From Siphonodentalium dalli (lineage: Eukaryota > Mollusca > Scaphopoda > Gadilida > Siphonodentaliidae): 64,000 bases of DNA. The stretch lies in NCBI GenBank assembly GCA_032622095.1, contig CP136062.1:141378351-141442350 (forward strand), read 5' to 3'. Below the pieces are notes generated by a model. It was not told where the DNA came from. It saw nothing but the letters and a program-made list of their open reading frames with translations, and ran no database searches. Positions within the stretch are counted from its first letter, which is position 1; the number at the start of each line of letters is the position of its first letter. The translations under genes were made by a program, and so were the position numbers. This document shows, one piece after another, positions 1 through 9,962 of this stretch.

Positions 1-831
1 ATTGGAGGATAACTGATAACCGACGTTTTAGAGAGAATTTGATATTTTTCATAGTTTATTGAATTCAAAACATGCAACAAAACGTTTATAACATAATATG
101 TAAATGACAGCACAAAACAATGGAGCACAAGCAATGGTATAAAACATATATATATGTACATGTATAAAATAGCTGAAAAAGAATGGTGTTGTTATAGACC
201 CAATTGACAAGTATAGAGGGAAATAATGAACTCGAGAGCTGAAAAATATTTATTCAAAATATAATTTTCATGGTACAAGGTAAGTTATGTTTATTTATTG
301 TCTTGATATGGGATGTGATATTCTAATGTTTACTCGCCGATCCTTGGAATTTTTGGAATAGATGATGTTTTTGCTGTACACTTTCGTTTGGTCTGTCCTG
401 GCTTCTTCCCTCCATTCGTCGCAGTTAAAACAATCCTCCGTCCGTCCGTTGTCTGTTGCAGTCTATCGTTTGTCGGTCTGATTTGTCTTAAGAATTTCTC
501 AAAATGTGGTCGCCGAACTTCAGTCGATTTCTGGTTCCATATATCAGCTGCAACTTTAAATTTATGGAACTGCTCTATGAGTTTGAATTGTCCAAAACCG
601 AAAATACTGCGTTCTAATTCGTCATACTCACCTTTAACTACATTGTATATTATTTTCACTAATTCCACTAGAGGTTTCGATTTCCACTCAACGGCCTGCT
701 TCAGAATATGGTTTAGCGATTCACAGTTACTGTTCGCCCATTTTCCATCTGCCATCAGGTTTGGTGTTTGTCTTAATGTCTCGTAGTTTTCTCTTAATAT
801 CGGTGTCAGTCTATTTCAGTTATCCTCCAAT
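1..831. mobile_element. DNA transposon fragment with terminal inverted repeats
   Basis: The first 16 bases, ATTGGAGGATAACTGA, recur as an exact inverted copy at 816-831. The two copies bracket a stretch holding a minus-strand transposase-like reading frame (330-755). At 0.83 kb the element is too short to be an intact autonomous transposon, so it is probably an internally deleted copy. The left terminus coincides with the window edge, so no target-site duplication can be checked. Confidence 0.55.
330..755 (-). pseudogene. C-terminal fragment of a transposase (superfamily uncertain, possibly MULE-like)
   Basis: A 141-codon minus-strand frame whose openness extends upstream of its first Met (755) almost to the right inverted repeat, where an in-frame TAG stops it. 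Near the N-terminus is a NCESLNHILK stretch, followed by a Trp/Lys-rich helix and a Lys/Arg-rich tail. An N-x-x-E-S-x-N-x-x-L-K arrangement of this kind occurs after the catalytic core of MULE-type transposases, but I assign the family from pattern memory only. No catalytic DDE residues are present, so the piece is not an active enzyme. It lies inside the 1-831 element. An unrelated host gene fragment cannot be excluded. A 132-codon frame on the opposite strand is a shadow. Confidence 0.45.
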
Positions 832-994
832 TAATATCTGTCCACGAAGCCAGTAAGATAATCCTCTTACTTTCCGTAATCACGTAATTTTAGTTAGGCT
901 TCATGATCGTCTAAGTATCACTAAGCAAACAAACCCATCAGATTTCGGAAATTAATTATAAAAAACAAATTGCAAAGTAACATCTAACATGATC

Positions 995-1074
995 ATTTAG
1001 TGGTATCAATCCATTTTATCAGTCAATAAATTTAGTTTATTTAGTGGTATCATTCCATTTTATCAGTCAATAAA
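995..1074. repeat. Direct repeat, two 36-bp copies
   Basis: A 36-base unit beginning ATTTAGTGGTATCA and ending AGTCAATAAA occurs at 995-1030 and again at 1039-1074 with one mismatch, separated by 8 bases. The rest of 832-2104 shows no gene or clear element to me, apart from a short GGGACCTACG-type reiteration around 1130-1165. Confidence 0.8.
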
Positions 1075-2121
1075 TCATGTAGACCTACTATATATTGCAT
1101 TACTGCGGGGAACTACGCGAATTGAGTGACCTACGGGGACCTACGCAAATCTAGGGACCTACTGCATAACGCGTCACCGGAATTCCATTTGCCACTTCTT
1201 TTCCCAAAGTTGAAGGTTGTCAAGGTCTTCCTGGAGCAGTTTAGCGTCTTTTTTTTTTATTTTACTGTCCTGTACAGCAAGCAGTCATCTGCAAACAAGC
1301 GGGGTGTAGCTGTCACACATTTGGGAAGATCGTTGATGTACTATAGTTAACTGTTGTTAACATTATTTTTGGGCAATTAATCGATTCTGATAACTGAAGC
1401 GGCATTTCAAAATATTTGTTGATGTTGGAATCTGATGATACATGATGACCATTGGATCGGATTGAGTACCTTTAATGTCCGCGCCCGATCGGACAGAATA
1501 CTGCACCCACGACAGCGTATACATGTATACCTGGACAAATGTTGTAATGATGGAGGGAAGTCGTCATTTTGCATCCGGATCTTTATGAAATTCAGTGATT
1601 TCGAATGAGACTTTTCAGCCTGACAAACTTGGTATCTGACCGAGTTCTGATTTTTTTTGGGGGTGAAAATACCAGGTTGCGATCCCGGCTACCGACTTCA
1701 CTACCGCTACCGTCAAGTCGCCGCCACTAACACGTCCCGGTAATTGCGCTCTATTTTGCACCGGGCAAAATTTATGCTCTGCACATTCCAAAATTCTGAA
1801 TGGAACGGGTACCAAATGGAACAGACCCAAAAACTGACTAATTGTCCGATGATTTGTATGCCAAAAACCTCAGTTACAGGTAGCTAACCGTGAAAGTAAC
1901 ACCTACTAATTGGCAACAAGTCATAACCACGTATATAATAGTTTCGTTGCAATCATAATTTAATTCCCCGTAGCATTTTTAATTCAATTCGTAGCCGTTC
2001 AAAAGAGCGACCACTTTTCATAATTTCAATGTATTTTGCCATTTTGTTTTATTTTGGAACATGTCATTGTCAAGGAAAATCTCAAATTCAAAACGGAGTT
2101 TAAAAATTATGAGGTTAATAT

Positions 2122-2365
2122 ACCAATAACATAATTTTTTTGGAGGGCGTTATGTTTTATTAACGGCCCGAAAAGAATGATCAAAAGCCTGAGACCATAT
2201 TATTATAAGCGTAAAGCGGCCCGAGACGTACTCACGTAGTTCATTATCATATTGAAGTTTGAAAGAACGATAGCAGTTGATATGCCCGAGGGCTGTTATT
2301 TATAATCATTTCTGGAGGCTGTTAATAAACCGTGATGCCCTCCAAAATCATGTTATTTCTATTAT
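2122..2365. mobile_element. MITE-like inverted-repeat element
   Basis: About 45 bases at 2122-2167, including TTTGGAGGGCGTTATG, are mirrored imperfectly at 2318-2365, which includes GTGATGCCCTCCAAAA. The enclosed 150 bases have no coding potential. The size, symmetry and absence of an ORF fit a non-autonomous DNA element. No target duplication is clear. Confidence 0.5.
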
Positions 2366-2598
2366 TACCAATCTGTCTTCTTGCAGTGATCACATGATCG
2401 ATGAATTAACCAGAAGCGGGCACCAGACATTTACAAAAACAAAGATTCATTAACGTCTGCTTCCTGTCAAATTCGCCTCAAAATTATGAAATATTACAGT
2501 GCGGGTATTATCTTGTTAATCTACTACTCTTGACTCGTCTTGAGTGCCTAATAAAAGTACAGGGTGGAATAATAGTACAGGTTGGAAAATGTCGCAAA

Positions 2599-3270
2599 CC
2601 GGTAACGGTATCTGGAGAAGTCGGCCCCATATGAAGACGCCCCCACGCGAAGTCGGCCCCATTAATTAGAAGGGATTAAATCGGCTTAATTTTATTGAGA
2701 TAGTGTTTATTTTGTCTAATTGTGAGGTCCCCAACTGAAATTTAGTTGAGTTAGTGTAGTGTTTGTGTAGGCTAATTGTGAAGTCCGCAATGTTTTCTTA
2801 GTTGTAATAACAAAAGGGTGCGTCGAAATACCAAGCTGAACCAATACCAAGCTGAAGTTTTCGCGATCATGCACCGCAGATTTCTATAGATTTACGCTCG
2901 CTATGTCATCAAAACTCAAATAAAATTACGCCATGTTGCATTATTTTGTTTTATTTTTTCAGTATACAGCACAAAATATGCTTTGAATGGCATGTTCCGC
3001 CTTATTTTTCCTCAGCTTGGTTCAGCTTGGTATTTCGACGTTCCGTAACAAAATGATCTTCACTCATGGGGAGTCACTGACAGTGGCTCAGTTATAAAAA
3101 TATGATAGTTGCATTATCATTATTATCAGTTTCATATTTCATATAATAAAATAAATAAAGAATGATTTTAAACAATGGTTCTGTTATATATGGGGCCGAC
3201 TTCGCGTGGGGCCGTCTTCGTATGGGGCCGACTTCGCGCGGGGCCGACTTCTCCTGTATTCCCGGTAACT
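2599..3270. mobile_element. GC-rich-ended inverted-repeat element (middle layer)
   Basis: Left terminus at 2599-2663 carries GGAGAAGTCGGCCCCA and a second AAGTCGGCCCC copy. The right terminus at 3190-3270 carries the same motif inverted, with GGGGCCGACTTC present three times. The GC-rich ends stand out sharply from the AT-rich surroundings. The interior contains the 2821-3040 element. Confidence 0.55.
2821..3040. mobile_element. 220-bp MITE with perfect 22-bp terminal inverted repeats (inner layer)
   Basis: Bases 2821-2842, starting CGTCGAAATACCAAGCTGAA, are exactly complementary to 3019-3040. Each end also carries a second partial copy of the AAGCTGAA motif just inside. No ORF. It sits inside the GC-ended element, making this the youngest layer of the stack. 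Confidence 0.75.
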
Positions 3271-4038
3271 GAATAATAGTAGGCCTACAGGGCGGAATAA
3301 ACGTACAGACTGGAAATATTAGTACCATACATCCCAACAAAACGCACCATCTGACTGGTTTACTGATCCCATGTGACAGATATAGTTTCGATGGATAGCC
3401 AGGTCTGTGAATTTACAGTGGGGTGATCACTGTCAACAATCAGAGTTCATTTATCTATGAATAACACAATTTAAGATTGGTGAATTATTTCTTTTGGTTA
3501 ATTTAATAAACGTACAGGACCAAATAACGATCGTACAGGTGGGAATTTTACCTCGATTTTAATAATCGTACATGTATGTTTATTAGGCACTCAAGAGTAG
3601 AGAGCGCCCTCTAAAGTGGTAATAAGGCCATTCAACATAGATTCCTTGTTTCTCATCAGCGCCCGTCCCGATTTTATCAGCCGTCTCTAATTTGTTTGTA
3701 TTTTATAAATGGTCTGTATCGCACATACGCAAAGACAAAACATTGTTCAAGCAGTATTAAAGTAAAATGCTAGGGTGTAACAATATGTGGTTTTGGTGTT
3801 TTATCGCGATATGTAGATAGATCACGATGTACATGTAGTGCGTGCATATGCAATTTTTATTACAGAAGATATATACCTGTACCTGTTGTCGGGTCTTTTT
3901 ACAATAGAACATACTGGTATAGCAACTAAAAGTGGTACCGGGTAAGCATACTTTGCTATCGGAACAAATGTTTGCTAGAATGTATGTACTATGTATAGAA
4001 AGAAATAAACATTGAAGTTGGAACTGTGTAAACCTGAT

Positions 4039-4274
4039 TTAACCCTTTGAGTGCCAGGTCGATTTTTGTATCAACCCATATACCCTGTGCCAATGCATTC
4101 TCTTATATATGCGAGTCGACCATAGGTCGCCTCACATATATAACAGAATGCATTGGCCTAACAATTTCTTTCTTTTTTTTTTACAATTTTAATAATTTAT
4201 TCTTATATTCTTTAACAGACTTATTTTGTAGGTTTAGGGCCGATGAGATCGGCCCCTGGCACTCAAAGGGTTAA
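4039..4274. mobile_element. TTAA-flanked MITE with internal palindrome (piggyBac-like ends)
   Basis: TTAA at 4039-4042 and 4271-4274 flank perfect 16-bp inverted repeats beginning CCCTTTGAGTGCCAGG. A TTAA target plus termini starting CCCT is the hallmark of the piggyBac superfamily. The 228-bp body carries the 69-bp palindrome at 4089-4157 and no ORF. Family placement is inferred from ends only. Confidence 0.75.
4089..4157. repeat. 69-bp palindromic module, copy 1
   Basis: The arm starts GCCAATGCATTCTCTTATAT, runs into GCGAG, and is mirrored by CTCRCATATATAA...GAATGCATTGGC. Near-identical modules recur at 12836, 12984, 26816, 46498 and (split) 56516. Confidence 0.85.
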
Positions 4275-4527
4275 GTATGTACCGGTACTGAAACTGATTC
4301 TACTACGTACGCAATATTTACACTCACACATGCATTCATATTGTGGAACATGAATGCAGGACGTTGGTTGGTCGAAATTACGTCACATGACGTCGCGCAC
4401 TGACCCCAACTTGCATCAATTTTTGTGTAGACGCAACTTGCACCGAGCCAGATAATAACGTTGGAAATGGGCGCTTAATAGAACTCTTTTATTCTGCCAG
4501 TTGACTCGGTTGAGTGTAACTATAAGT

Positions 4528-4651
4528 AATGGATGTTGATTTTGTTGCATTCCATAGAGTACTAGTATGGATGCAAGTTGTTCTGACATTTTTATGTCAG
4601 ACCAACTTGCATCCATACTCTATGGAACGCAAGCAAATCAACATCCATTTC
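4528..4651. repeat. Long hairpin in a foldback repeat
   Basis: AATGGATGTTGATTTTGTTG and about 40 further bases are mirrored after a two-base loop region near 4591. The right arm contains ACTTGCATCCATACTCTATG. Arms of about 60 bases show several mismatches and a small bulge. Confidence 0.7.
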
Positions 4652-4958
4652 TTAAAAAAATGAATAATGTCTTTTGTGAGGAGTCCTATTCTTATATCAA
4701 ACAAACAACTTTATCTTTGCCAACAGACAGGAAGGCATAATTATTACAAAGAACAGTAACTTCTGACCTATAACTTAAGGAACGTCAATTTTATATTGCT
4801 ATGAATCAATCTTAAATTCACAGATTGTTGGCAACTCAGGGGCAGGGCCTGAACATTGATAATTTAACAGTGTTTTTAATATTGGCCATTATTTCTCCAG
4901 TTCAATGTGTACTACATGTATCATTAATAGTCATGTCATACTCTGGAAGGGCCAGTGA

Positions 4959-5336
4959 ATATTTTACAAAGAACTGAAGTCAACCCTCCGCTTAGAAAAC
5001 TATATTATCGATTTCCCCTTCAGTCTGAGAAAATATTTGATAAAAATACGTACATGCAATCATAGATTGGAAGTAGAAACAAGTAGATGGGGAAAGCGAG
5101 GAGCAAAAAGAGATTTATGTAGCTTGTGCAAAAATGAACTGGGTGGTGAATACCATTTTGTTATGAAGTGCGCCAACTTGAGGCACCTGTGGGTAAAATA
5201 AATATCCGAACACTATTGGAACTCACCTTCTAAGAAAAAGTTTTACGAGCTACTGACAAAGTCTGGTCGCGTTGACTTGAGAAAATTAACACTTTTTCTG
5301 AAATTAGCGTTCAAATATAGAAATAGAAATTTATAG
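4959..5336 (+). pseudogene. Non-LTR retrotransposon ORF2 C-terminal fragment
   Basis: An open frame of 126 codons with one internal TAA (5199-5201), starting after a TGA at 4956 and ending at TAG 5334-5336. It encodes the distal end of a LINE-type polyprotein: a basic N-H-R-L-E-V-E-T-x-R-W segment, then a C-x2-C-x8-H-x4-C zinc knuckle, then a Leu/Lys-rich tail ending in Arg-Asn-rich residues. This order is typical of the region downstream of the reverse transcriptase in many animal LINEs. The reverse transcriptase and endonuclease are missing, so the copy is 5'-truncated as usual for LINE insertions. The clade is not resolvable from this piece. The downstream pyrimidine tract and GCATAGCATAGC tail may be its 3' UTR. 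Confidence 0.7.
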
Positions 5337-5539
5337 CTGAATACATTTTATTAATGTTATTGAAATATCAAGTAAAAATGTTATGGCTGCTGTTGTTGTT
5401 GTTGTTGTTGTTAGTATTATATTAGTATTGATATAAGACATCCTCGAAAAGTATCCTGATAGAACGTATTAGATGAATATAAAAACGACGATAATGAGGA
5501 CTGACGATGGTTAACAGAGAGACTACCGCCATATCTATC

Positions 5540-5650
5540 GACCAATCTTCTTCTATCTTCTTCTATCTTATTCTTCTTCTTATCTTCTTCTTCTTTTCCT
5601 CTCATTCTTTTCCTCTTCTTCTTTTTCTGTCTGCTTCTTCTTCATTTTCT
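5540..5650. repeat. TTC-rich pyrimidine microsatellite
   Basis: Degenerate CTT/TTC tandem repeats on the + strand. They lie 200 bases downstream of the LINE coding remnant and may belong to its 3' untranslated region. A short (GTT)n run lies at about 5390-5410. Confidence 0.8.
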
Positions 5651-5985
5651 GTGTTCTTTTATGTATATGTATATATTTCGCACTAAGCACCTTGTAAATA
5701 TTGCACATCTCGCCAGTTACATGTGAACTCATGTCTTAGAGATTAAAGCATAGCATAGCAATAATTTAAATCTCGTGCAAATCATCTCACATTAACTTCT
5801 GACCAATTTTCCAACTTTAACCACATATACACATCTAAATTACAAAAAGGTGATTGTCTAAATTTACTATGAGTTGACTTGGAAAGTTACATTACAAAAA
5901 ACAAAATGCCCTCCCGGCTCCCGCCCCATTCTCAGAAAAAAGTCTGATGAGAAACAAGGAATCTCTGTTGAATGGCCTAATATAG

Positions 5986-8049
5986 AATTAAAACCTCATT
6001 TCAATTTGAATGTTCTTCTAGTGTTGAAACAATTAGTTGATGTCGACTAGAATTTCGGCGATAATCAATTAGCAATCTTCTAGTCGACTAATCACCATAT
6101 TTCTCCGAAAGGTGTAGATAATCATTGGTAACAATCATTGCTGCATGTAATATACTTGGAACATATTTACCATCGCCCGATTGCGGTGAACCCCAAATAT
6201 GACCACCTGGTCGTGATTACGTTATTATAACAACATGTTACTGATCTAGATATTCAATCATCATGCGAGGGATAGTGACCTGTTAACCGCCAGAAAAGCA
6301 GGAGACACTTGGGTGTGTGAAAGTTGAAACACACCCCAATTCCCCCCTTCCATGCTAATACACTACTGTTATCAAAGTAACACATATGTCTCTTATAAAC
6401 AGGGACGTGACTACACAGTCTGTTTGGGTGGGTGATGTGCACATTTGAATTTCCAACTCCACCCCCTTGAGCCAGACCTACATGTACATTGACAAGTCTA
6501 TTTGACAAATATTTTCATTTGCAAAAAAAAAACAAATTCATTTGGCAAAATTTTTGGCAAGTGTGTTTTTAGTTATTACTATATAGTCATACAACATCAT
6601 CGGAATTGGATTATTCGTTACCGTGTGCCGACTTACAGATAATACAAAGGGAAACCCGAGCAAGAAATCTATCAACTTAGCGTGGTAGGCAGTTATATGT
6701 AAACTTCATTAGATTTCACAAAATGTCAATCCCATCTTTCCCGTCAACCGTTGTTAAAATATGAGTTGAAAAAAAAAAAACAATGTTCTGCAAATGTTTC
6801 ATTGAGGCTGGTATAAGTTATTTGTAACATGCTCTCATTGTAGACGCCATCACTTTACACGAACAGCAAAATATAATCATTAAATTGTTTTTGCTGTTAA
6901 TCGCCCCTTTGTCTGTTTGGATTATGAATGCATGCAGTCACTGTAACAATGCATATTACTGCCAACATTGTCTACCACATATTATTATGTCAGTGTTTTA
7001 TGACCAGTGAGTATAAGACAATAGGTTACTCAGCCAGATTCGAATGGCGACGGATTAATTTGTGGCTCGTTGTGGTCAGCAAGGATAAGTGGAAAAATAA
7101 TATGTATGCTTTGATGACAGATACTTGCAGTTTGATGGCTGTGGAGCACAATTAAATGTAGTTTTCGGGTGTCACATAGAATATGCCTTCAATATTTATT
7201 ATTGCTACTTTGATATTTATTAATAACACTAACTTGCTTTACTAGCTCACTGCACCTGTATCTGTTAGTTTTTACAGTATATAACAAAGATAAACACATG
7301 AGATGTTCCTTCAATTCTCCCAATTATAACCTCAATTAAATTTGTAGCAGCCTCAGTTTTAAATTTGTTCACTACATATATGTGGATTCCTAACATAAGT
7401 TTGCTGTTGTATCCTTTTTGGGACCCCATGTATTGAACATTGAATTTTCAACTGTTCACATGGATATGTAACTGGGGAAATATAAATGAAAACATTTGAA
7501 CAGGTCTGAAATCACGAAGACCTGAACAATTGTCAAGTCACGTATTCATGTTGTACGAGCTATTCAGCAACCAAAGGAATTCAAGATTATTGCACAGCTA
7601 GCTATTCCTTGGTCACAATAAAATCAGTCATGAACCAGGTGGTTCTTTGTAATCTTCAGGTAAAGATGGTGAGGAAATGATGGCTTTTGTTTACATGTCT
7701 TGTTACCAGGACCGCACGGACCATAATCATGAAGCCATATACTTTTAAACATGTCCCATTTGAATTGACACCATGCAGGCATATACAAAATATTATTTTA
7801 CTTGCAATTGGCATCAATCACCATCGCTCTTTGACATTTTGGATATTAGGGTATAATATTATAGCAGAAACTCTCTTTATAATAGGTAATATTTTGAGAT
7901 TTGTAAATTTATGGTGTTAGTTCGGTTTGTTCATCTTTAAAATTAATTCTGTTTCTTTCTTGACTTATTTGCTGTTACATGTATATATAAGTGCCTTATG
8001 TCGTTAGAAAGCTTATGCAATCATATATCAGGTAATTCTAAATGAATAC
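5986..8049. other. Intergenic sequence without a recognisable gene
   Basis: Only short ORFs without recognisable domains occur here. A small inverted pair of GTCGACTA-type sequence lies near 6038-6095. I see no RNA gene and no clear transposon end. Confidence 0.5.
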
Positions 8050-8054
8050 TACTG

Positions 8055-8248
8055 GGGTAACTTTGAACACTGTTTGTGTTTCTCTGTCAATATGTTTAAA
8101 ACGCTCAGCTTATGCTAGATTTGAATGTTTCCAAAACATGGCAAGAAGTACGTAGTTCTCACAAAATAAATGGTCTTTCCTTTGAAATATGTACCCACAT
8201 TGATGAACAATGGATATTCGAAAACAAACTGGTGTTCAAAGTTACCCC
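8055..8248. mobile_element. Putative small MITE
   Basis: GGGGTAACTTTGAACAC at 8055 is mirrored by GTGTTCAAAGTTACCCC ending at 8248, each followed internally by a Gly/Thr-codon-like GTTTGTNTT stretch. The body is under 200 bases with no convincing ORF. Outer limits are uncertain. Confidence 0.45.
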
Positions 8249-8920
8249 GACGGTAAAATTATTCAATCTGATAGGAGAAATTCTCAAAGTAATGACACCA
8301 AATCATAAGCATAAAACTAAGCCAATTTCAATAAATTCCTTGTGATATCAACGATTTAATAGTATAACATACGATAAAATAATTAATTTGAGTCGTAGAT
8401 GTCTTCTGTAAACGTTCAGGTTATCTTAAAATAAAATTTAATAATTTAATATAAATTTACTTTATGGCATAAACTAAGTTACAAATTTCTGCGTACAAGA
8501 CATAATAAAATTAATTGATGGATAGTGGATTGGATAACTTGTGGCACACAACATGTAAAAATTATGGGGCATGAACTCAAGCTACTCAACTGACTATACA
8601 ATAAAATTAATGAGTATCTGGGACTATTATTCATACAGTATAAAACTGTACAAAAATATCTTGACAAGCGTTCTATCTTAGCATTCCAGCTTATCTTCCA
8701 TTTGTAACATTCCTTCGTACTAACCAGATGGTCAAATAATGGAAATCTGGTTACCTTATGCTACGAAGCAGAGAATATAGAAACCAACCACAACATTTGA
8801 GTACAGTACCCGTTTAAACCAGTATATTTGTCTTTTCATTTCAGCATTTGTTAAGATTCTGATTAATTATAAGCATGTTATCTTGTGTTATGGCCAGTTT
8901 TTCAACCAGTCAACAAACTA

Positions 8921-9498
8921 CAGTAATGCTCTTAGTAATCGACTCCTTAACCTCTTCGCTGCTATGACGTCCGTAACTATTACGGATGTAAAAGTGCACG
9001 CCGTGTGCTATATGGTCCGTAGCTACTACGGACCTACTTCATCACACCAGCAGTAGGCCATTATTCATAACTGTAACTCAGAGATTGGTACATCGGAATA
9101 TCTGTATCTCGAAGTTTCAAACAGTGTATGATGTTCCACGATTGTGAATGATAGTAGCCTTTCAATTGAGTCAGTTGTATGGTTCTTCTGATGTTCCCGT
9201 TATATTGTTCCACTGGAAAATTGAAATAACGTCAACAGCCCAGCACACAACGTCATTTAGCAGCGAAGAGGTTAACCACAGCAGAATTATGGGTAATTTT
9301 TCAGGATTTAGTTGGAAATATGGCTTGTTGCCATTCATCGGAAAGCTCTCACTGATGAATGGCAACAGGCCATATTCCTGACTAAAACCTCACTGAGAGC
9401 TTTCCAATGAATGGCAACAAGCCATATTTCCGACTAAATCCTGAAAAATTACCCATAATTCTCCTGTGCTAAGGAGTTGATTATTTAGAGCATTACTG
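8921..9498. mobile_element. Foldback element, family F copy 1, carrying a nested TTAA element
   Basis: The element begins CAGTAATGC after a TA and ends GCATTACTG before a TA. Most of its length is one palindrome (AATTATGGGTAATTTTTCAG, then GGCTTGTTGCCATTC and mirror). Other copies are at 16479, 29298 and 46844. The CAG start with TA flanks suggests a Tc1/mariner-pogo-type non-autonomous element (inference). It ends 192 bases upstream of the CNOT10 start codon, so it lies in the likely promoter or 5' UTR region. Confidence 0.75.
8947..9275. mobile_element. TTAA-flanked MITE nested inside a foldback element
   Basis: TTAA at 8947-8950 and 9272-9275 bracket a 321-bp body whose ends are CCTCTTCGCTGCTA and its exact inverse, TAGCAGCGAAGAGG. 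The three other family-F copies read CTCCTTAACCACAGC without interruption here. The insertion therefore duplicated exactly TTAA, which is the piggyBac-superfamily target. No transposase is encoded. Confidence 0.85.
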
Positions 9499-9689
9499 TA
9501 CCATTAATTTAAAATCAAATATGGCAGGTTTTAAAAATCAGAATAACAACCCACCTGTCCCACCCCCTGTCATCTCAATAAACAGGAAGAAAATTATAAC
9601 ACACTATATGTACATACTATAATATAGTACACATTCTGCAGTATTTTGTATGTCAGAACACATTTCTGATCCAGAAATACAGAGGAGGT

Positions 9690-9962
9690 ATGATGGAACA
9701 GAAGCCAGACATCAATCAGATGAACGATGGGCCGCCGAGTATACCACCAGTTACTAATCAACAGCGGGAGTCAGGTGCTGAAGCAACAGCACTATTTGAG
9801 AAGAAGAATTATGGTCAGTGTCTTGGTATACTCAACAAACTAGTGAACCAAAGAGGGACTGATCCCAAAGTCCTGCACAACAAAGGTGTGGCTGAAATAT
9901 ACCAGAGTGGACTACGTGCAACTGATGAATACAACCAGTGCTTGGCTAAGATTTGTCACATG
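9690..9962 (+). CDS. CNOT10: CNOT10 coding exon 1
   Basis: Residues 1-91. Begins with two consecutive Met codons, then a low-complexity Asn/Pro/Gln-rich leader and the first helical pair. The donor GTATGT follows at 9963 and the intron is phase 0. The open frame continues into the intron to 10112, but that part is not family-like. Confidence 0.9.

Larger units (their letters stand above)
2523..3600. mobile_element. Nested MITE stack, outermost layer
   Basis: Left end CTACTCTTG...GAGTGCCTAATAAA (2527-2555) is mirrored by TTTATTAGGCACTCAAGAGTAG-type sequence ending at 3600. Both ends are followed internally by repeats of GTACAGG/GGAATAATAGTACAG type. Two further inverted-repeat layers lie inside (2599-3270 and 2821-3040), so this outer element was present first. 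Confidence 0.5.

Noticed and set aside
388-786. 132-codon plus-strand ORF
   Set aside because: Antisense shadow of the transposase-like frame at 330-755.
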